DNA of 64,000 nucleotides from Shouchella tritolerans (GTDB lineage: Bacteria; Bacillota; Bacilli; Bacillales; Bacillaceae_D): assembly GCF_025770735.1 (NCBI RefSeq), contig NZ_JAODPB010000001.1:992001-1056000 (forward strand). Direction: 5' to 3'. Below, in pieces: positions 53,732-62,907 of the stretch (position 1 is the first letter of the stretch; the number at the start of each line of letters is the position of its first letter). The notes under the pieces are model-generated. The model saw nothing but the letters and a program-made list of their open reading frames with translations, did no database searches and was not told the DNA's origin. The position numbers and the translations under genes are program-made.

Positions 53732-55636
53732 TTAGTTGAGAGCGGCGCGGAAGTAAAGCAGTCTCGTGATCAAAAAGTAAATCAATTGCAAGACGGCGTA
53801 GATGGAAATAACCAAGATCGCATTTAGCACTAGGTTGACATCTAGCATGTTGCTGAGCATGACATAAGCAAAGCTGGCATGGATGCTGCCGACAAGCACA
53901 GGCACGAAGAAAAGGAAGGCCATTTGCTTATCCAAAATCCGGCGTTTTTCTTTGTCTGTCAAGCCAATGCGGCTTAAGGCAAACAGTTGTTTTTTCGTAT
54001 CGGCCAAGTCAGTAAACAATTTTAAATAGAGCATGCTTCCTTGAACAATGAAGAAAAGCAAGCTGACAAACAAGCCGATAAACAGAATTAAGGAATACAT
54101 TTGCATCAGCATATGGTATTGATACGGCTTAGCTTGCACTAAATAACCGTGTTCTCCTGTTGCGTCCATAATCGCTTCGGATACTTCCGTTTCATTTTGC
54201 CAATCGTCAAGTTCATAGGCAATGAAGCGATCGTGTTGAACGGCAGGCGCTTGCTCAGCTTTGGCGAACGCTTCGTCTGAAAGGATAAAGGTACTGTTGC
54301 TACTAAACAAGACTTCATTGCGCACTTCAAGATCCGTAAAGGTTTGCTCTGTCTCGCCAAACGTAATCGTCAGTTCATTAAATTGATCAGCTGCAAACAG
54401 GTCGGCTTCTCTACTATAAGCGATGACCTCATTGCCTTCTAGGGAAACGGGCTCTAAACCAATGTCTGTACTAATGCGGTTATATGTGCTTTCTGAGATG
54501 GCTGAACCAAATAATACGCTAGGTTCGTTCATATAAGATGGCGTGCCTTGGAACATGGCGACCAGCGTTTGTTCATCAATTTTAAACAGAACCTCAGAGT
54601 CGTATTCTGCTAGCAATGATTCAACCTTTTCGGTCGTAATTATATCGGCCTCATCGTCAACTTCTTCAACCGTCCAGAAAATTGAGTACGGCATATTCCC
54701 CATTCCTTCAGTGAGGATCGCATTAAAAAACATATAAACGGTTCCCGAGGCTGTCAGGACGACAGCGCTAATGACAGATGTCAAAAACAGCATGCGTGCG
54801 TAATCTTTTAAACGAAACAAAATGTTTGTCCGCGTAATTAAAGTCGTGCCTGAGTATAAGGAGCGTTTGTTACTGTAAAGGCGCTTGTAAAGCGCTACCG
54901 TGCCCTGTGTAAATAGAAAATAAGTGCCGACTACCACAAGCCCTAATACTGGGAACATGGTTAGCATGACGGTCATCATGTTGGTTGTGACAGCTAGCCC
55001 ATAGCCAGCTCCAAGGCAAATCACCGTAAGCACGGTGAGCCAAACGGATGTCTTTGGCATCATCTTTGGCTTGCTTGCTTCTTTCAGCATTTGAATCACT
55101 TCTTGGTTGCGAAGTTTCCAAAATGAAAGGAGCGAGAGAACCTGGAATAATAAGAAAAAGCCAACGCCAGTTACAAGATAAGCAGCAGGCACAAATTTGA
55201 ACGTAATCGGCGCGTCTACAGCAAGCAACATGGTCATGAACATCAAAAACAATTTCGAGAAAAGCGTGCCAAGCAGAAGCCCGCAGATGATGGCGACAAT
55301 CGAGATAATCGTTTGCTCATAATAGACAAGGGAGCGCAACTGGCGTCTGTTCATGCCAAAAAGCGTTAAAAGGCCAAACTCCTGTGAACGCACTTGCAAA
55401 AAGACATTGTTCGAATAGGCGATAAAAAAGATCGAAAATAAGACAATGATTACTTGTGCGGCCACCATGCCGTTTTTGACGACTTGGTGTATGCTTTCCT
55501 CGGCGATATCTGGGTGAAAAATAAACTGGGCATAGATAAAAAAGATCATGACGGTGAACACGCAACTTAGAAAATAAGCAGCATAGCGTTGGGCGTTGCC
55601 AGTGATGTTTCTACGGGCGAGTGTGCGCAGATTCAT
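53732..55636 (-). CDS. BceB-type ABC transporter permease
   Basis: This 634-residue protein has ten membrane helices and a large extracellular domain of about 200 residues between helices VII and VIII (about 305-510), the layout of BceB/YxdM/VraG. It opens MNLRTLARRNITGNAQRYAA, typical of the family, and has FtsX-like segments. Such permeases bind antimicrobial peptides on lipid II-cycle intermediates, free them, and signal to a BceS-type kinase. It overlaps the ATPase gene by 26 bases. Confidence 0.9.
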   Translation of the reverse strand: MNLRTLARRNITGNAQRYAAYFLSCVFTVMIFFIYAQFIFHPDIAEESIHQVVKNGMVAAQVIIVLFSIFFIAYSNNVFLQVRSQEFGLLTLFGMNRRQLRSLVYYEQTIISIVAIICGLLLGTLFSKLFLMFMTMLLAVDAPITFKFVPAAYLVTGVGFFLLFQVLSLLSFWKLRNQEVIQMLKEASKPKMMPKTSVWLTVLTVICLGAGYGLAVTTNMMTVMLTMFPVLGLVVVGTYFLFTQGTVALYKRLYSNKRSLYSGTTLITRTNILFRLKDYARMLFLTSVISAVVLTASGTVYMFFNAILTEGMGNMPYSIFWTVEEVDDEADIITTEKVESLLAEYDSEVLFKIDEQTLVAMFQGTPSYMNEPSVLFGSAISESTYNRISTDIGLEPVSLEGNEVIAYSREADLFAADQFNELTITFGETEQTFTDLEVRNEVLFSSNSTFILSDEAFAKAEQAPAVQHDRFIAYELDDWQNETEVSEAIMDATGEHGYLVQAKPYQYHMLMQMYSLILFIGLFVSLLFFIVQGSMLYLKLFTDLADTKKQLFALSRIGLTDKEKRRILDKQMAFLFFVPVLVGSIHASFAYVMLSNMLDVNLVLNAILVISIYAVLQLIYFLITRLLYFRAALN

Positions 55637-56390
55637 GGAAATCGCCCCCTAAAACGCTAAGCGTGTCTAAAATGTTTTGGTAAAACGTTTGTTGGCGGTC
55701 GCCTTTGCGGATCTCGGAGAAAAAGGCGCCGTCTTTGATAAAAATGATCCGGTCGCAATAGCTGGCCGCGGTAGGGTCGTGTGTAACCATTAAAATGGTC
55801 GCGTCTCGTTCTTTATTCATGGCCGTAAGCGTATCAAGCACCTGTCTTGCTGCTTTTGAATCAAGGTTTCCTGTCGGTTCGTCGGCTAACACCATTGCTG
55901 GTTGGTGGATAAAGGCCCGTGCGCATGCAGTACGTTGTTGCTGGCCTCCTGAAATTTCAGAAGTACGCTTATCCAAAATCGAAGTAATGCTAAGCAATTC
56001 AGCAATATTGGCAAGGCGTTTTTCCATTTCTTTGTATGGTACTTTGTCCAATGCCAATGGGAGCAAAATATTTTCGCGAACAGTTAACGTGTCTAGCAAG
56101 TTAAAATCCTGGAACACAAAGCCAAGTTCTTTGCGGCGAAAAAGTGCTAATTTATTGTTTGACAGTGTTGCCGGATTGGTGCCGTTAATGATGATTTCGC
56201 CTGCTGTCGGTTTGTCAATCGTTGCTAACATATTGAGCAAAGTCGTTTTTCCGCTGCCAGACGGACCCATGACACCAACAAATTCGCCTTTATCAACTTG
56301 AAGTTGGAAAGGCAGCAATGCCTTATAGGCGAGCCCTTCCTTTTTCGGATAATAGGTTTTCGTTAAATTTTTGACTTGAAGAATGGACAT
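55611..56390 (-). CDS. BceA-type ABC transporter ATPase
   Basis: This 259-residue ATPase has Walker A GPSGSGKTT (about 41-49), signature ISGGQQQR (about 146-153) and Walker B MVLADEPTGNLD, the MacB/LolD/BceA form. It pairs with the large permease encoded next. A candidate regulator-binding box lies about 95-110 bases upstream. Confidence 0.92.
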   Translation of the reverse strand: MSILQVKNLTKTYYPKKEGLAYKALLPFQLQVDKGEFVGVMGPSGSGKTTLLNMLATIDKPTAGEIIINGTNPATLSNNKLALFRRKELGFVFQDFNLLDTLTVRENILLPLALDKVPYKEMEKRLANIAELLSITSILDKRTSEISGGQQQRTACARAFIHQPAMVLADEPTGNLDSKAARQVLDTLTAMNKERDATILMVTHDPTAASYCDRIIFIKDGAFFSEIRKGDRQQTFYQNILDTLSVLGGDFHESAHTRP

Positions 56391-56484
56391 CGTGCGTTCC
56401 TCCTATCACAACGTTTGTGTAATCAGTATAGAAAAGAACGGATGCGTTTCCCATTGAATCAGCTTTCAAATTTCTATGTTTAGC

Positions 56485-56498
56485 TTACATTTTTGTCA
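56485..56498 (-). promoter_or_regulatory. BceR-like box upstream of the ABC genes
   Basis: On the minus strand the sequence reads TGACA-AAAA-TGTAA, a full match to the inverted repeat TNACA-N4-TGTAA described for BceR-like response regulators. It overlaps the end of the kinase gene. A -10 TATACT lies at 56430-56425 on the minus strand, about 55 bases downstream, with no good -35, as expected for an activated promoter. Confidence 0.7.
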
Positions 56499-57548
56499 TG
56501 TTTGATGAAGTGTCTTTGAAGAAAAAACAAGTGTAGCCGTCGTGCCTTTGCCAGGCTCAGAATGTAAATAGAGCCTGTGGCCAAGCTCACGGGCGATCGT
56601 TTGCGCCAAATAGAGCCCCATCCCTGTAGATTCTTGGTAGCGCCTGCCATTTTCGCCAGTGAAAAACGGGTCAAATACTCGGGGCAAATCTTTTGCTGGG
56701 ATGCCTACACCTGAATCGGCTATTGAAAATTCAAGTTGGCTACGCTGTTTTTTAAATGAAAAACGGATGCGTGCTTGTTGCTTTTGCGGCGAATATTTTA
56801 AGGCGTTATGCAAAAGCTGGGCGATGATGACGCGAAGCCACTTGCTGTCGCTAGCGACGGGTTCAGCTTCCTCAGCGTCAAGTTCTGGGAAAATGCCACG
56901 GCGGATGAACTGGCGCTTTTCCTCATTAATGAGCTCCCTAGCAATTGCTGCAGGATCGACGAGCTCCGCCTTTAAGTCGAGAGAAAAGTGGTCAAGCCGA
57001 GCAAGGTGAAGCATCAGTTCAAGACCATGGCGGAAGCGGTCATTTTCGGCACTTATGTCGTCAAGCCATTCTTTATCGGTTAGTGTTTGTTTTCCCTCTT
57101 GAACGAGCAAGGAAATGACGGAAACAGGCGTTTTCATATGGTGAACCCACTGATTAATAAACATTTGGTGCTGCTTTTGCGCTTGTTCAAGCCTCTCGAC
57201 TTCTCGTTGAATGTCTTCTTGTGCCCGCTTATGAAGGCGAAGCCATGCTTGCGCTTCACGAGAAGGAGGATTGGTGGCCTCCAATTCATAGCTTGAGTCA
57301 AGAGATATCGTTTTATGATGAGCAAGGCGATGCAATTTCTTTAAATATGTTTTTTGGCGGAGGTAATCGACCGCGAGCCATACAATTAAGAAAAAACTAG
57401 TTAACAGCAACAAATAAAAGGCGATCGGCGCGTTGATATTTTCATGGCTTATATGCATATACAACGATGCCGTTAAGATGAGCAAACCTGCGTTCATGTA
57501 AAAAAACAAAATCACCGCTAGACGGTCTTTTAAAAACGTACGAATCAT
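56496..57548 (-). CDS. BceS-type intramembrane-sensing histidine kinase
   Basis: This 350-residue kinase has two N-terminal membrane helices joined by only a few residues (about 12-57), which defines intramembrane-sensing kinases. It then has the H-box 'INQWVHHMKTPVSVI' (phosphorylated His near 131), the N-box 'QLLHNALKYSP' and G-boxes 'DSGVGIPAKDL' and 'GMGLYLAQTIA'. It should sense flux through the BceAB-type transporter rather than the peptide itself. Its ATG overlaps the regulator stop. Confidence 0.92.
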   Translation of the reverse strand: MIRTFLKDRLAVILFFYMNAGLLILTASLYMHISHENINAPIAFYLLLLTSFFLIVWLAVDYLRQKTYLKKLHRLAHHKTISLDSSYELEATNPPSREAQAWLRLHKRAQEDIQREVERLEQAQKQHQMFINQWVHHMKTPVSVISLLVQEGKQTLTDKEWLDDISAENDRFRHGLELMLHLARLDHFSLDLKAELVDPAAIARELINEEKRQFIRRGIFPELDAEEAEPVASDSKWLRVIIAQLLHNALKYSPQKQQARIRFSFKKQRSQLEFSIADSGVGIPAKDLPRVFDPFFTGENGRRYQESTGMGLYLAQTIARELGHRLYLHSEPGKGTTATLVFSSKTLHQT

Positions 57549-58255
57549 GATGACCGCCCACCCCAATTGACGTCCAGCCTATATCCTTGTCCGCGGATGG
57601 TTTGGATCGCATCAGTGATGCCAAGTTCTTGCAGGCGCTTTCGTAGTCGTGTCACATTTACAGATAACGTATTGTCATCGACAAAATCCACTTCATCCCA
57701 CAGCGTTTCCAAGAGCTCGTCCCGACTAACAATCGCATTTGGTGATTCCGCTAAGCGCTGGAACAATAAAAACTCTTTTTTCGTTAATTCCAATTTGGCA
57801 TCGTTATAGACGAGTTCATTTCGGTCAGGGTAAAAATAAAGGTTGTCCAGTTCTCTTACCGTTTGCTGGATGTCCCGGGCATGGGCGTACTCCCCGTATG
57901 AACGGCGCAAGGCGCTTTTTACTTTAGCCAGCAGCACTTCTAAATGAAATGGTTTTGTAATGTAATCATCGCCGCCATTCTCAATCGCCATCACTTGGTT
58001 CATGTCGTCTGTCCGGGCCGAGATAAACAATACCGGTACATTGGAAACAGTGCGGAGTTGCCTACACCAATAAAAGCCGTCATAAAGGGGCAAATTAATA
58101 TCGAGTAAGACAAGATCAGGCTGAATCGCAACAAATTCCTGTTTGATCGTTTCGAAATTCTCCGCCAATGTAACTCGATAGCCGTACCGTTCTAAATGGT
58201 CAGCCATAATCCGGCGAATTTGCTGGTCATCCTCGACTATATAAATATGGTACAT
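57545..58255 (-). CDS. BceR-type response regulator (OmpR family)
   Basis: This 236-residue protein has a receiver domain ('IYIVEDDQQIRRIMADHL', phosphorylation Asp in 'VLLDINLPLYDGF' near residue 51) and an OmpR-type winged helix ending 'VNVTRLRKRLQELG...IRGQGYRLD'. The start is taken as the ATG at 58255, which has AAAAGGA at good spacing; an ATG three codons earlier is also present. It should activate the ABC genes from the box at 56485-56498. Confidence 0.93.
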   Translation of the reverse strand: MYHIYIVEDDQQIRRIMADHLERYGYRVTLAENFETIKQEFVAIQPDLVLLDINLPLYDGFYWCRQLRTVSNVPVLFISARTDDMNQVMAIENGGDDYITKPFHLEVLLAKVKSALRRSYGEYAHARDIQQTVRELDNLYFYPDRNELVYNDAKLELTKKEFLLFQRLAESPNAIVSRDELLETLWDEVDFVDDNTLSVNVTRLRKRLQELGITDAIQTIRGQGYRLDVNWGGRSS

Positions 58256-58627
58256 ATAAACCATCCTTTTCTTGCACTATTCACTCTCTAGCATAGCATG
58301 TCCACTCGCAAAAGGGGACAATCATCGCTAGGTGTTTAAAATCTAGGCAAACGAGAATAAAATAATCAGATAGATGAGGTTAACATTTCCTTTTATCTAT
58401 ATCTTTTTACCTGTCTATAGTATAAATGGAATAGGTAATAATGTTCAGAAATGGAATGTGGCGGTTGGATAAAACAGGTTACTTTTTCATTGTCTTATGT
58501 CTATTTGTCTGGTTTTTCTGATGATTTTATAGGAAATAAGAGTCAATTCTTAAAATGTTTGGTATTTAGGGAGGGGTTTTCTTTCGGGCCGCGAATTTTA
58601 TATAGCATAACAGAGGAGGCCCAAGAT
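58256..58627. other. Intergenic region before the CpsB-like gene
   Basis: No gene is supported. The frame is open upstream of 58628 to about 58451, but it encodes Ser/Phe-rich sequence without a ribosome site. A candidate TATAAT-like -10 (TATAGTATAAAT, about 58417-58428) is seen with no firm -35. Confidence 0.4.
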
Positions 58628-59374
58628 ATGTATGACATAATGAACCAACTACTTCCAGCCTCTGAAGGAATTTCACGTACCAATTCGCGCATGCTGGAAC
58701 AAATGAAGACACTACACGCATCAGGCATTCAATCGCTATGCTACGCTCCGTATTTTGTAGCGATGGAGCCTGATACCCATGGAAAAGCAATTCGTGCCGC
58801 TATAAAAGCGCACCAAGATCAAGGCGTATTGCCGCTCTTGCCAGGCCATACGCTGCGACTTTCCTATGATCTTCCAGAAGCGTTACGCTCTGGCCGTGCT
58901 CTTACCCTAAATGATACGATGTATGTTCTTATCGACATAGAGAATAAGCCAATTACTGAAGTCGACATCCAATTATATGAGTTGGAGCTTGCCGGATATA
59001 TACCGGTCATTCTTCATCCAGAAAAACAAACTTGCTTCCAAAATGACACAGACAAACTGTACCGCCTTGTAAAAAACGGCGCCCTTGCGCAAATCCAAGC
59101 TGCCAGTCTGCTAGGGGAGAATGGAAAAAAGGCGAAAAAACTTGCACAACAGTTCGTTAAGCATAAGCTAGCCCATACGATTGCTAGTTTTGAATGGCCA
59201 ACAGATGGCGGCGATTGCTCGCTTTCAAAAGCGGTACCCCTTGTAGAAAAAATCGAACATCCATATGGGGATGAAGTCGTGAAAAACTTGGCGAGGATTT
59301 TTAATGGCGAACAAATAGCCATGGAAGAACCCGTCCGTGTGGAAAGAAGTCGCTTTTCCTCCTTTTTCAATTGA
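58628..59374 (+). CDS. CpsB/YwqE-like PHP phosphatase homologue lacking metal ligands
   Basis: This 248-residue protein matches the bacterial manganese-dependent tyrosine phosphatase family (CpsB, YwqE) in length and order of segments. The catalytic motifs are altered: the N-terminal D-I-H-x-H is DIMNQLL, the T-P-H-H motif is YAPYF and the C-terminal S-D-A-H is ASFEWP. Only the histidine in 'VILHPEK' (AHPER in active members) remains. It is therefore probably inactive as a metal enzyme or has a new role. ATG 58628 follows GAGGAGG. No capsule genes are nearby. Confidence 0.7.
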   Translation: MYDIMNQLLPASEGISRTNSRMLEQMKTLHASGIQSLCYAPYFVAMEPDTHGKAIRAAIKAHQDQGVLPLLPGHTLRLSYDLPEALRSGRALTLNDTMYVLIDIENKPITEVDIQLYELELAGYIPVILHPEKQTCFQNDTDKLYRLVKNGALAQIQAASLLGENGKKAKKLAQQFVKHKLAHTIASFEWPTDGGDCSLSKAVPLVEKIEHPYGDEVVKNLARIFNGEQIAMEEPVRVERSRFSSFFN

Positions 59375-59410
59375 CGTGTGACTGGTACACTGATATTGGA
59401 GGTAGGATAA

Positions 59411-59713
59411 ATGATGAACTCAGTTGCAGAAACACTCATTAGCCAGATCCAAGCACAGGGAAAGGAATTTATTAGTGAGTGGCAGTTTGAAGGCTACATT
59501 CCGATGGATGAGGGCGTGCTTTTGTATGTAAAAACCCGTCAAGGCCAGCCAGTTGTCATTAGTCTTAAACAAGAGAGCGAAGACCGCTATCATGTGGAAA
59601 TGGTGCGAAATAATGATAAATTTGACCGCATCGTTCTTGGTGGCGACTACGATGTGCCAGGATCTGAGTTGGCTATACGCATTGATATGTTGCTTGGCGC
59701 TGCGAAACATTAA
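59411..59713 (+). CDS. Hypothetical small protein
   Basis: This 100-residue protein is soluble and alpha/beta in pattern ('FISEWQFEGYIPMDEGVLLYVKTRQGQPVVISLK', about 19-52), with no recognised motif. ATG 59411 follows GGAGGTAGG. It lies 36 bases after the CpsB-like gene and may share its transcript. Confidence 0.65.
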   Translation: MMNSVAETLISQIQAQGKEFISEWQFEGYIPMDEGVLLYVKTRQGQPVVISLKQESEDRYHVEMVRNNDKFDRIVLGGDYDVPGSELAIRIDMLLGAAKH

Positions 59714-60056
59714 AAAGAAGCAGCGCCTTTTCCGCTTCTCCAAAAATTGTGAACGGATAGCAGAGGGCTATAACGGCTTTGTTCTTAAATTCTTCGTTTA
59801 CGTTGACGGCTCCGTAATGTCCACTCGATCAGTATACCCTTTCATTGATGTTCCTCCCTATCGATCTGTGGCCAAACGCTAGGCACATCGTATTTTTATC
59901 CGTATTGATTGGTTAGCACTGGGTTCGATTCACTTGCATCATTCCTTGGGGAAGCGCCGTTCATTTTTCTCTTTGAAGAGATTCAATCTTTTCACTGCGA
60001 GCCTGCCAAGGGAATGGTATACTAACAGAAAAAGCTCTAGTGCAGGGGGAACGAAA
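59714..60056. other. Intergenic region before the fructokinase gene
   Basis: AAGAAGCAGCGCC...GCTTCTC near 59715-59741 may form a weak terminator. The remainder shows no gene. GGTATACTAACAG at 60015-60027 could hold a -10 (TATACT, 60017-60022) for the kinase gene. Confidence 0.4.
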
Positions 60057-60950
60057 GTGGAACAAGTACGATATGGTGGTTTAGAAGCAGGGGGAACAAA
60101 AATGGTTTGTGGCGTCGCCAATGAAACAGGCGAGTGGTTGGCGAAGCTGACGATTCCTACCAAACATCCACAAGAAACAATGCCAGAGATTATCGCGTTT
60201 TTTGAAGAACAACAAATTGATAGTTTAGGGATTGGCAGTTTTGGGCCACTTGATCTTGTAAAAGGATCTTCTACATACGGCTCACTGGCAAGTACGCCTA
60301 AAAAAGGATGGCAAGGCTATTCGCTCCTTGGCGCCTTTGCCCATTTAAACATTCCTATCTCGATTACAACAGATGTGAATGGAGCTGCGTTTGCTGAAGC
60401 TGCTGCTGGTGCTGCCAAGGGGCTTGACAGTTGCGTTTATATTACAGTCGGTACTGGCATTGGCGCTGGCGCAGTCGTAAACGGGACGATTTTGGAAGGG
60501 CTTAGCCATCCAGAAATGGGGCATATCCCTGTTGTACGCCATAAAAATGATCGCTATGAGGGCAATTGCCCATACCATGGTGATTGTCTTGAGGGGCTTG
60601 CTGCTGGTCCCGCTATTCAAGGGCGATGGGGCAAAGCAGGTGTAGAGCTTGCCGAAGTTAGCGAAGTATGGGAAATGGAAGCATACTATCTAGCCCAAGC
60701 AATCGCTACTTACACATACGTGCTGTCGCCAAAGCGAGTTATTTTAGGAGGCGGTGTCATGAAACAACGCCACTTGTATCCGCTTATTCGCAAAGCGTTG
60801 GCTACGCAAATCAATGGCTATGTGGAGATGGGCGATCTTGAGGAATATGTTGTGCCTCCAGGACTCGGCGATGACGCGGGTCTTACAGGAGCCGTTCTAC
60901 TTGCTAAGCAAGCATTTGCCCAAAAGGGGCTTAAGTCGGCAAACCTATAG
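60057..60950 (+). CDS. scrK: ROK-family fructokinase
   Basis: This 297-residue kinase opens 'YGGLEAGGTKMVCGVANETG' (ATP loop DxGxT-like as EAGGTK) and has 'VNGAAFAEAAAGAAKGLDSCVYITVGTGIGAGAVVNG' (about 112-148). The ROK zinc motif 'HPEMGHIP' continues to a CPYHGDCLEGLAAG segment. This is the layout of Bacillus fructokinase GmuE/ScrK. It phosphorylates fructose to fructose 6-phosphate. The start is GTG 60057 with AGGGGGA upstream; longer frames run into nonhomologous sequence. Confidence 0.88.
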   Translation: MEQVRYGGLEAGGTKMVCGVANETGEWLAKLTIPTKHPQETMPEIIAFFEEQQIDSLGIGSFGPLDLVKGSSTYGSLASTPKKGWQGYSLLGAFAHLNIPISITTDVNGAAFAEAAAGAAKGLDSCVYITVGTGIGAGAVVNGTILEGLSHPEMGHIPVVRHKNDRYEGNCPYHGDCLEGLAAGPAIQGRWGKAGVELAEVSEVWEMEAYYLAQAIATYTYVLSPKRVILGGGVMKQRHLYPLIRKALATQINGYVEMGDLEEYVVPPGLGDDAGLTGAVLLAKQAFAQKGLKSANL

Positions 60951-61038
60951 CCAAATAAAAAGGCAAAGTGACAGAGAAAAACGCTTAGCGGAAAGCCGCT
61001 TTGCGTTTTTTCTACAAACCAAAATAGAGGAAGCGGGG

Positions 61039-62700
61039 ATGGCGATGTCAGAACGGTACCCACATGCAAAGCGTGTCTATCAATTGACGCTGGAGCTAAT
61101 GAAGCAGCCAAGCATTTCTGGAACGACACAAGAACGGGAAATGGCTGACCGCATTGTTGCGGTACTAGAGCGAATCCCTTATTACCAAGCCTATCCGCAG
61201 CACATCAAACGCGTCCCTTTAAAAGGCGACTCTCTCGGACGGGAAGCGGTTGTCGCGCTTTTGGCGAAAGCGCCTACGACAAAAAAAGCGACCATGTTGT
61301 TAAGCCATTTTGATGTTGTTGGCGTCGATGATTTTGGAATGTATAAAGAGGATGCGTTTACTCCTGATTTGTTAAAAGAAAAGCTTTTGGCCGAGCAAGA
61401 GGGCTATCTTGACAAGGACGCACGTCATGATTTGGAATCTAACCATTATTTGTTTGGACGTGGCAGTATGGACATGAAGGCCGGACTTGCGATGCAGTTG
61501 TCTGTTTTGCAAGACATCGCTGATGATAAAGACGCAAAGGCCAATGTATGTCTGGTCGCCGTGCCCGACGAAGAAAAGCTGTCAATGGGAATGTTTGCCG
61601 CTATCCATGAATTGAAAGCGATGCAGGAAGATGGCTGGAACTTCCAAGCATGCATTTGTTCGGAGCCGAATTTTTCTGCTTATCCGAATGATTGGAACAA
61701 ATACATTTATACGGGCTCAACAGGGAAGCTGCTCCCGTTCATTTACTGTATCGGCAAGGAAACGCATGTTGGCCAACCGTTGGAAGGCATTAATGCTGCT
61801 GTTATGGCTGCCCAACTCGCCGTGGAAATGGAATGGTCAGAGCGGTTTTCGAATAAAGTCGATGGTGAAGTTTCTCCGTCGCCAACATGTTTGCGCATTC
61901 GAGACTTAAAGGAAACGTACGATGTGCAAACGCCAAATGAATCTTATTTATTTTATAATGTGTTAACGCTAGACTCAGGACCCCAGGAAGTTATGGAGCG
62001 TGTAAAAGAGGCTTGCAACCAGGCAAGCACGCTCATTTATGAGCGCCTTCTCCGCCATCGCCAAGCATTTGGCAATGAATCACTGACAGCACTAGTGAAA
62101 CAGCCAAAAGTCTATACGTTAACTGATCTTTACAAGCTCGGAGTTCACAAGTATGGAAAGCATGCATTTAAGGACGTTTACGAAGAAGCATTATCCGAAA
62201 GTGTAGCGGAAACGGCTGATTACACGACGCAAACACTTGCATTTGCACGGCGAGTGTCAGCCCATTTTTTAGACAGGGCACCTTTTTATTTGCTGTTGCT
62301 TGCTCCGCCCTATTATCCACATGTGCGTCTTGACCAGAAACAAGATCAAAGTTTGTTGGCGCTTGTAGAGGAGCTCAAGCAAGTTTGTGCCGATCAATTT
62401 GGTGAACGACTTGTGCAAAAAACCTTTTTTCCAGGTCTCTCGGATGTGAGTTATTGCCGGGTAACGAGAGAGGCTGCTGCTCCAGATGTGGCATTGAAAG
62501 AGCATATGCCATTATACGAACGAAGTTATCACATTCCCTTAAGGGAAATCGCTGCGCTTAACATTCCGACAATAAACTTAGGGCCTTTTGGCAAAGACGC
62601 CCATAAGCGGACTGAACGTTTAGAATTGACATACTCTACGGAAGTTGCCCCAGCGTTACTACTTCATGCTGTAAAACGGCTGGCGGAGCAAATGGACTAA
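61039..62700 (+). CDS. rocB: M20-family peptidase, RocB-like
   Basis: This 553-residue protein has the M20 metallopeptidase pattern: 'TMLLSHFDVVGVDD' (about 85-98, first metal ligands H and D), 'FGRGSMDMKAGLAMQ' (about 138-152) and 'VAVPDEEKLSMGM' (catalytic Glu-Glu). Length and sequence match RocB, listed as an arginine-utilisation protein of unknown exact reaction. The start, ATG 61039, has AGAGG eight bases upstream. It is not within a roc arginine operon here. Confidence 0.85.
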   Translation: MAMSERYPHAKRVYQLTLELMKQPSISGTTQEREMADRIVAVLERIPYYQAYPQHIKRVPLKGDSLGREAVVALLAKAPTTKKATMLLSHFDVVGVDDFGMYKEDAFTPDLLKEKLLAEQEGYLDKDARHDLESNHYLFGRGSMDMKAGLAMQLSVLQDIADDKDAKANVCLVAVPDEEKLSMGMFAAIHELKAMQEDGWNFQACICSEPNFSAYPNDWNKYIYTGSTGKLLPFIYCIGKETHVGQPLEGINAAVMAAQLAVEMEWSERFSNKVDGEVSPSPTCLRIRDLKETYDVQTPNESYLFYNVLTLDSGPQEVMERVKEACNQASTLIYERLLRHRQAFGNESLTALVKQPKVYTLTDLYKLGVHKYGKHAFKDVYEEALSESVAETADYTTQTLAFARRVSAHFLDRAPFYLLLLAPPYYPHVRLDQKQDQSLLALVEELKQVCADQFGERLVQKTFFPGLSDVSYCRVTREAAAPDVALKEHMPLYERSYHIPLREIAALNIPTINLGPFGKDAHKRTERLELTYSTEVAPALLLHAVKRLAEQMD

Positions 62701-62785
62701 AGCAAAACGATAGGTGAAAAATCCTCATGTCTCTGTTAAAGAGTAGGGAGCAAAGTGACGTAAGGGAGCCTTTGTTTCAGGTTAT

Positions 62786-62815
62786 GGCGCCACTTTTACG
62801 GGCGCCTTTTTACAG
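62786..62815 (+). terminator. Terminator after the M20 peptidase gene
   Basis: GGCGCC (62786-62791) pairs with GGCGCC (62801-62806) with a 9-base loop, followed by TTTTT. Confidence 0.8.
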
Positions 62816-62907
62816 GCTGTTGTAAGAAAGTAGAAGAACCCGGCTATTTGTCGTAAACTGTGATAAGCTATGCGTAGTGTACTGGTTTTATTGAGGAGAT
62901 TATACAT

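Noticed and set aside
60814-61038. N-terminal extension of the M20 peptidase frame into the fructokinase gene
   Set aside because: The extra 75 residues are an out-of-frame reading of the kinase gene; ATG 61039 has a ribosome site and gives the family's usual length.
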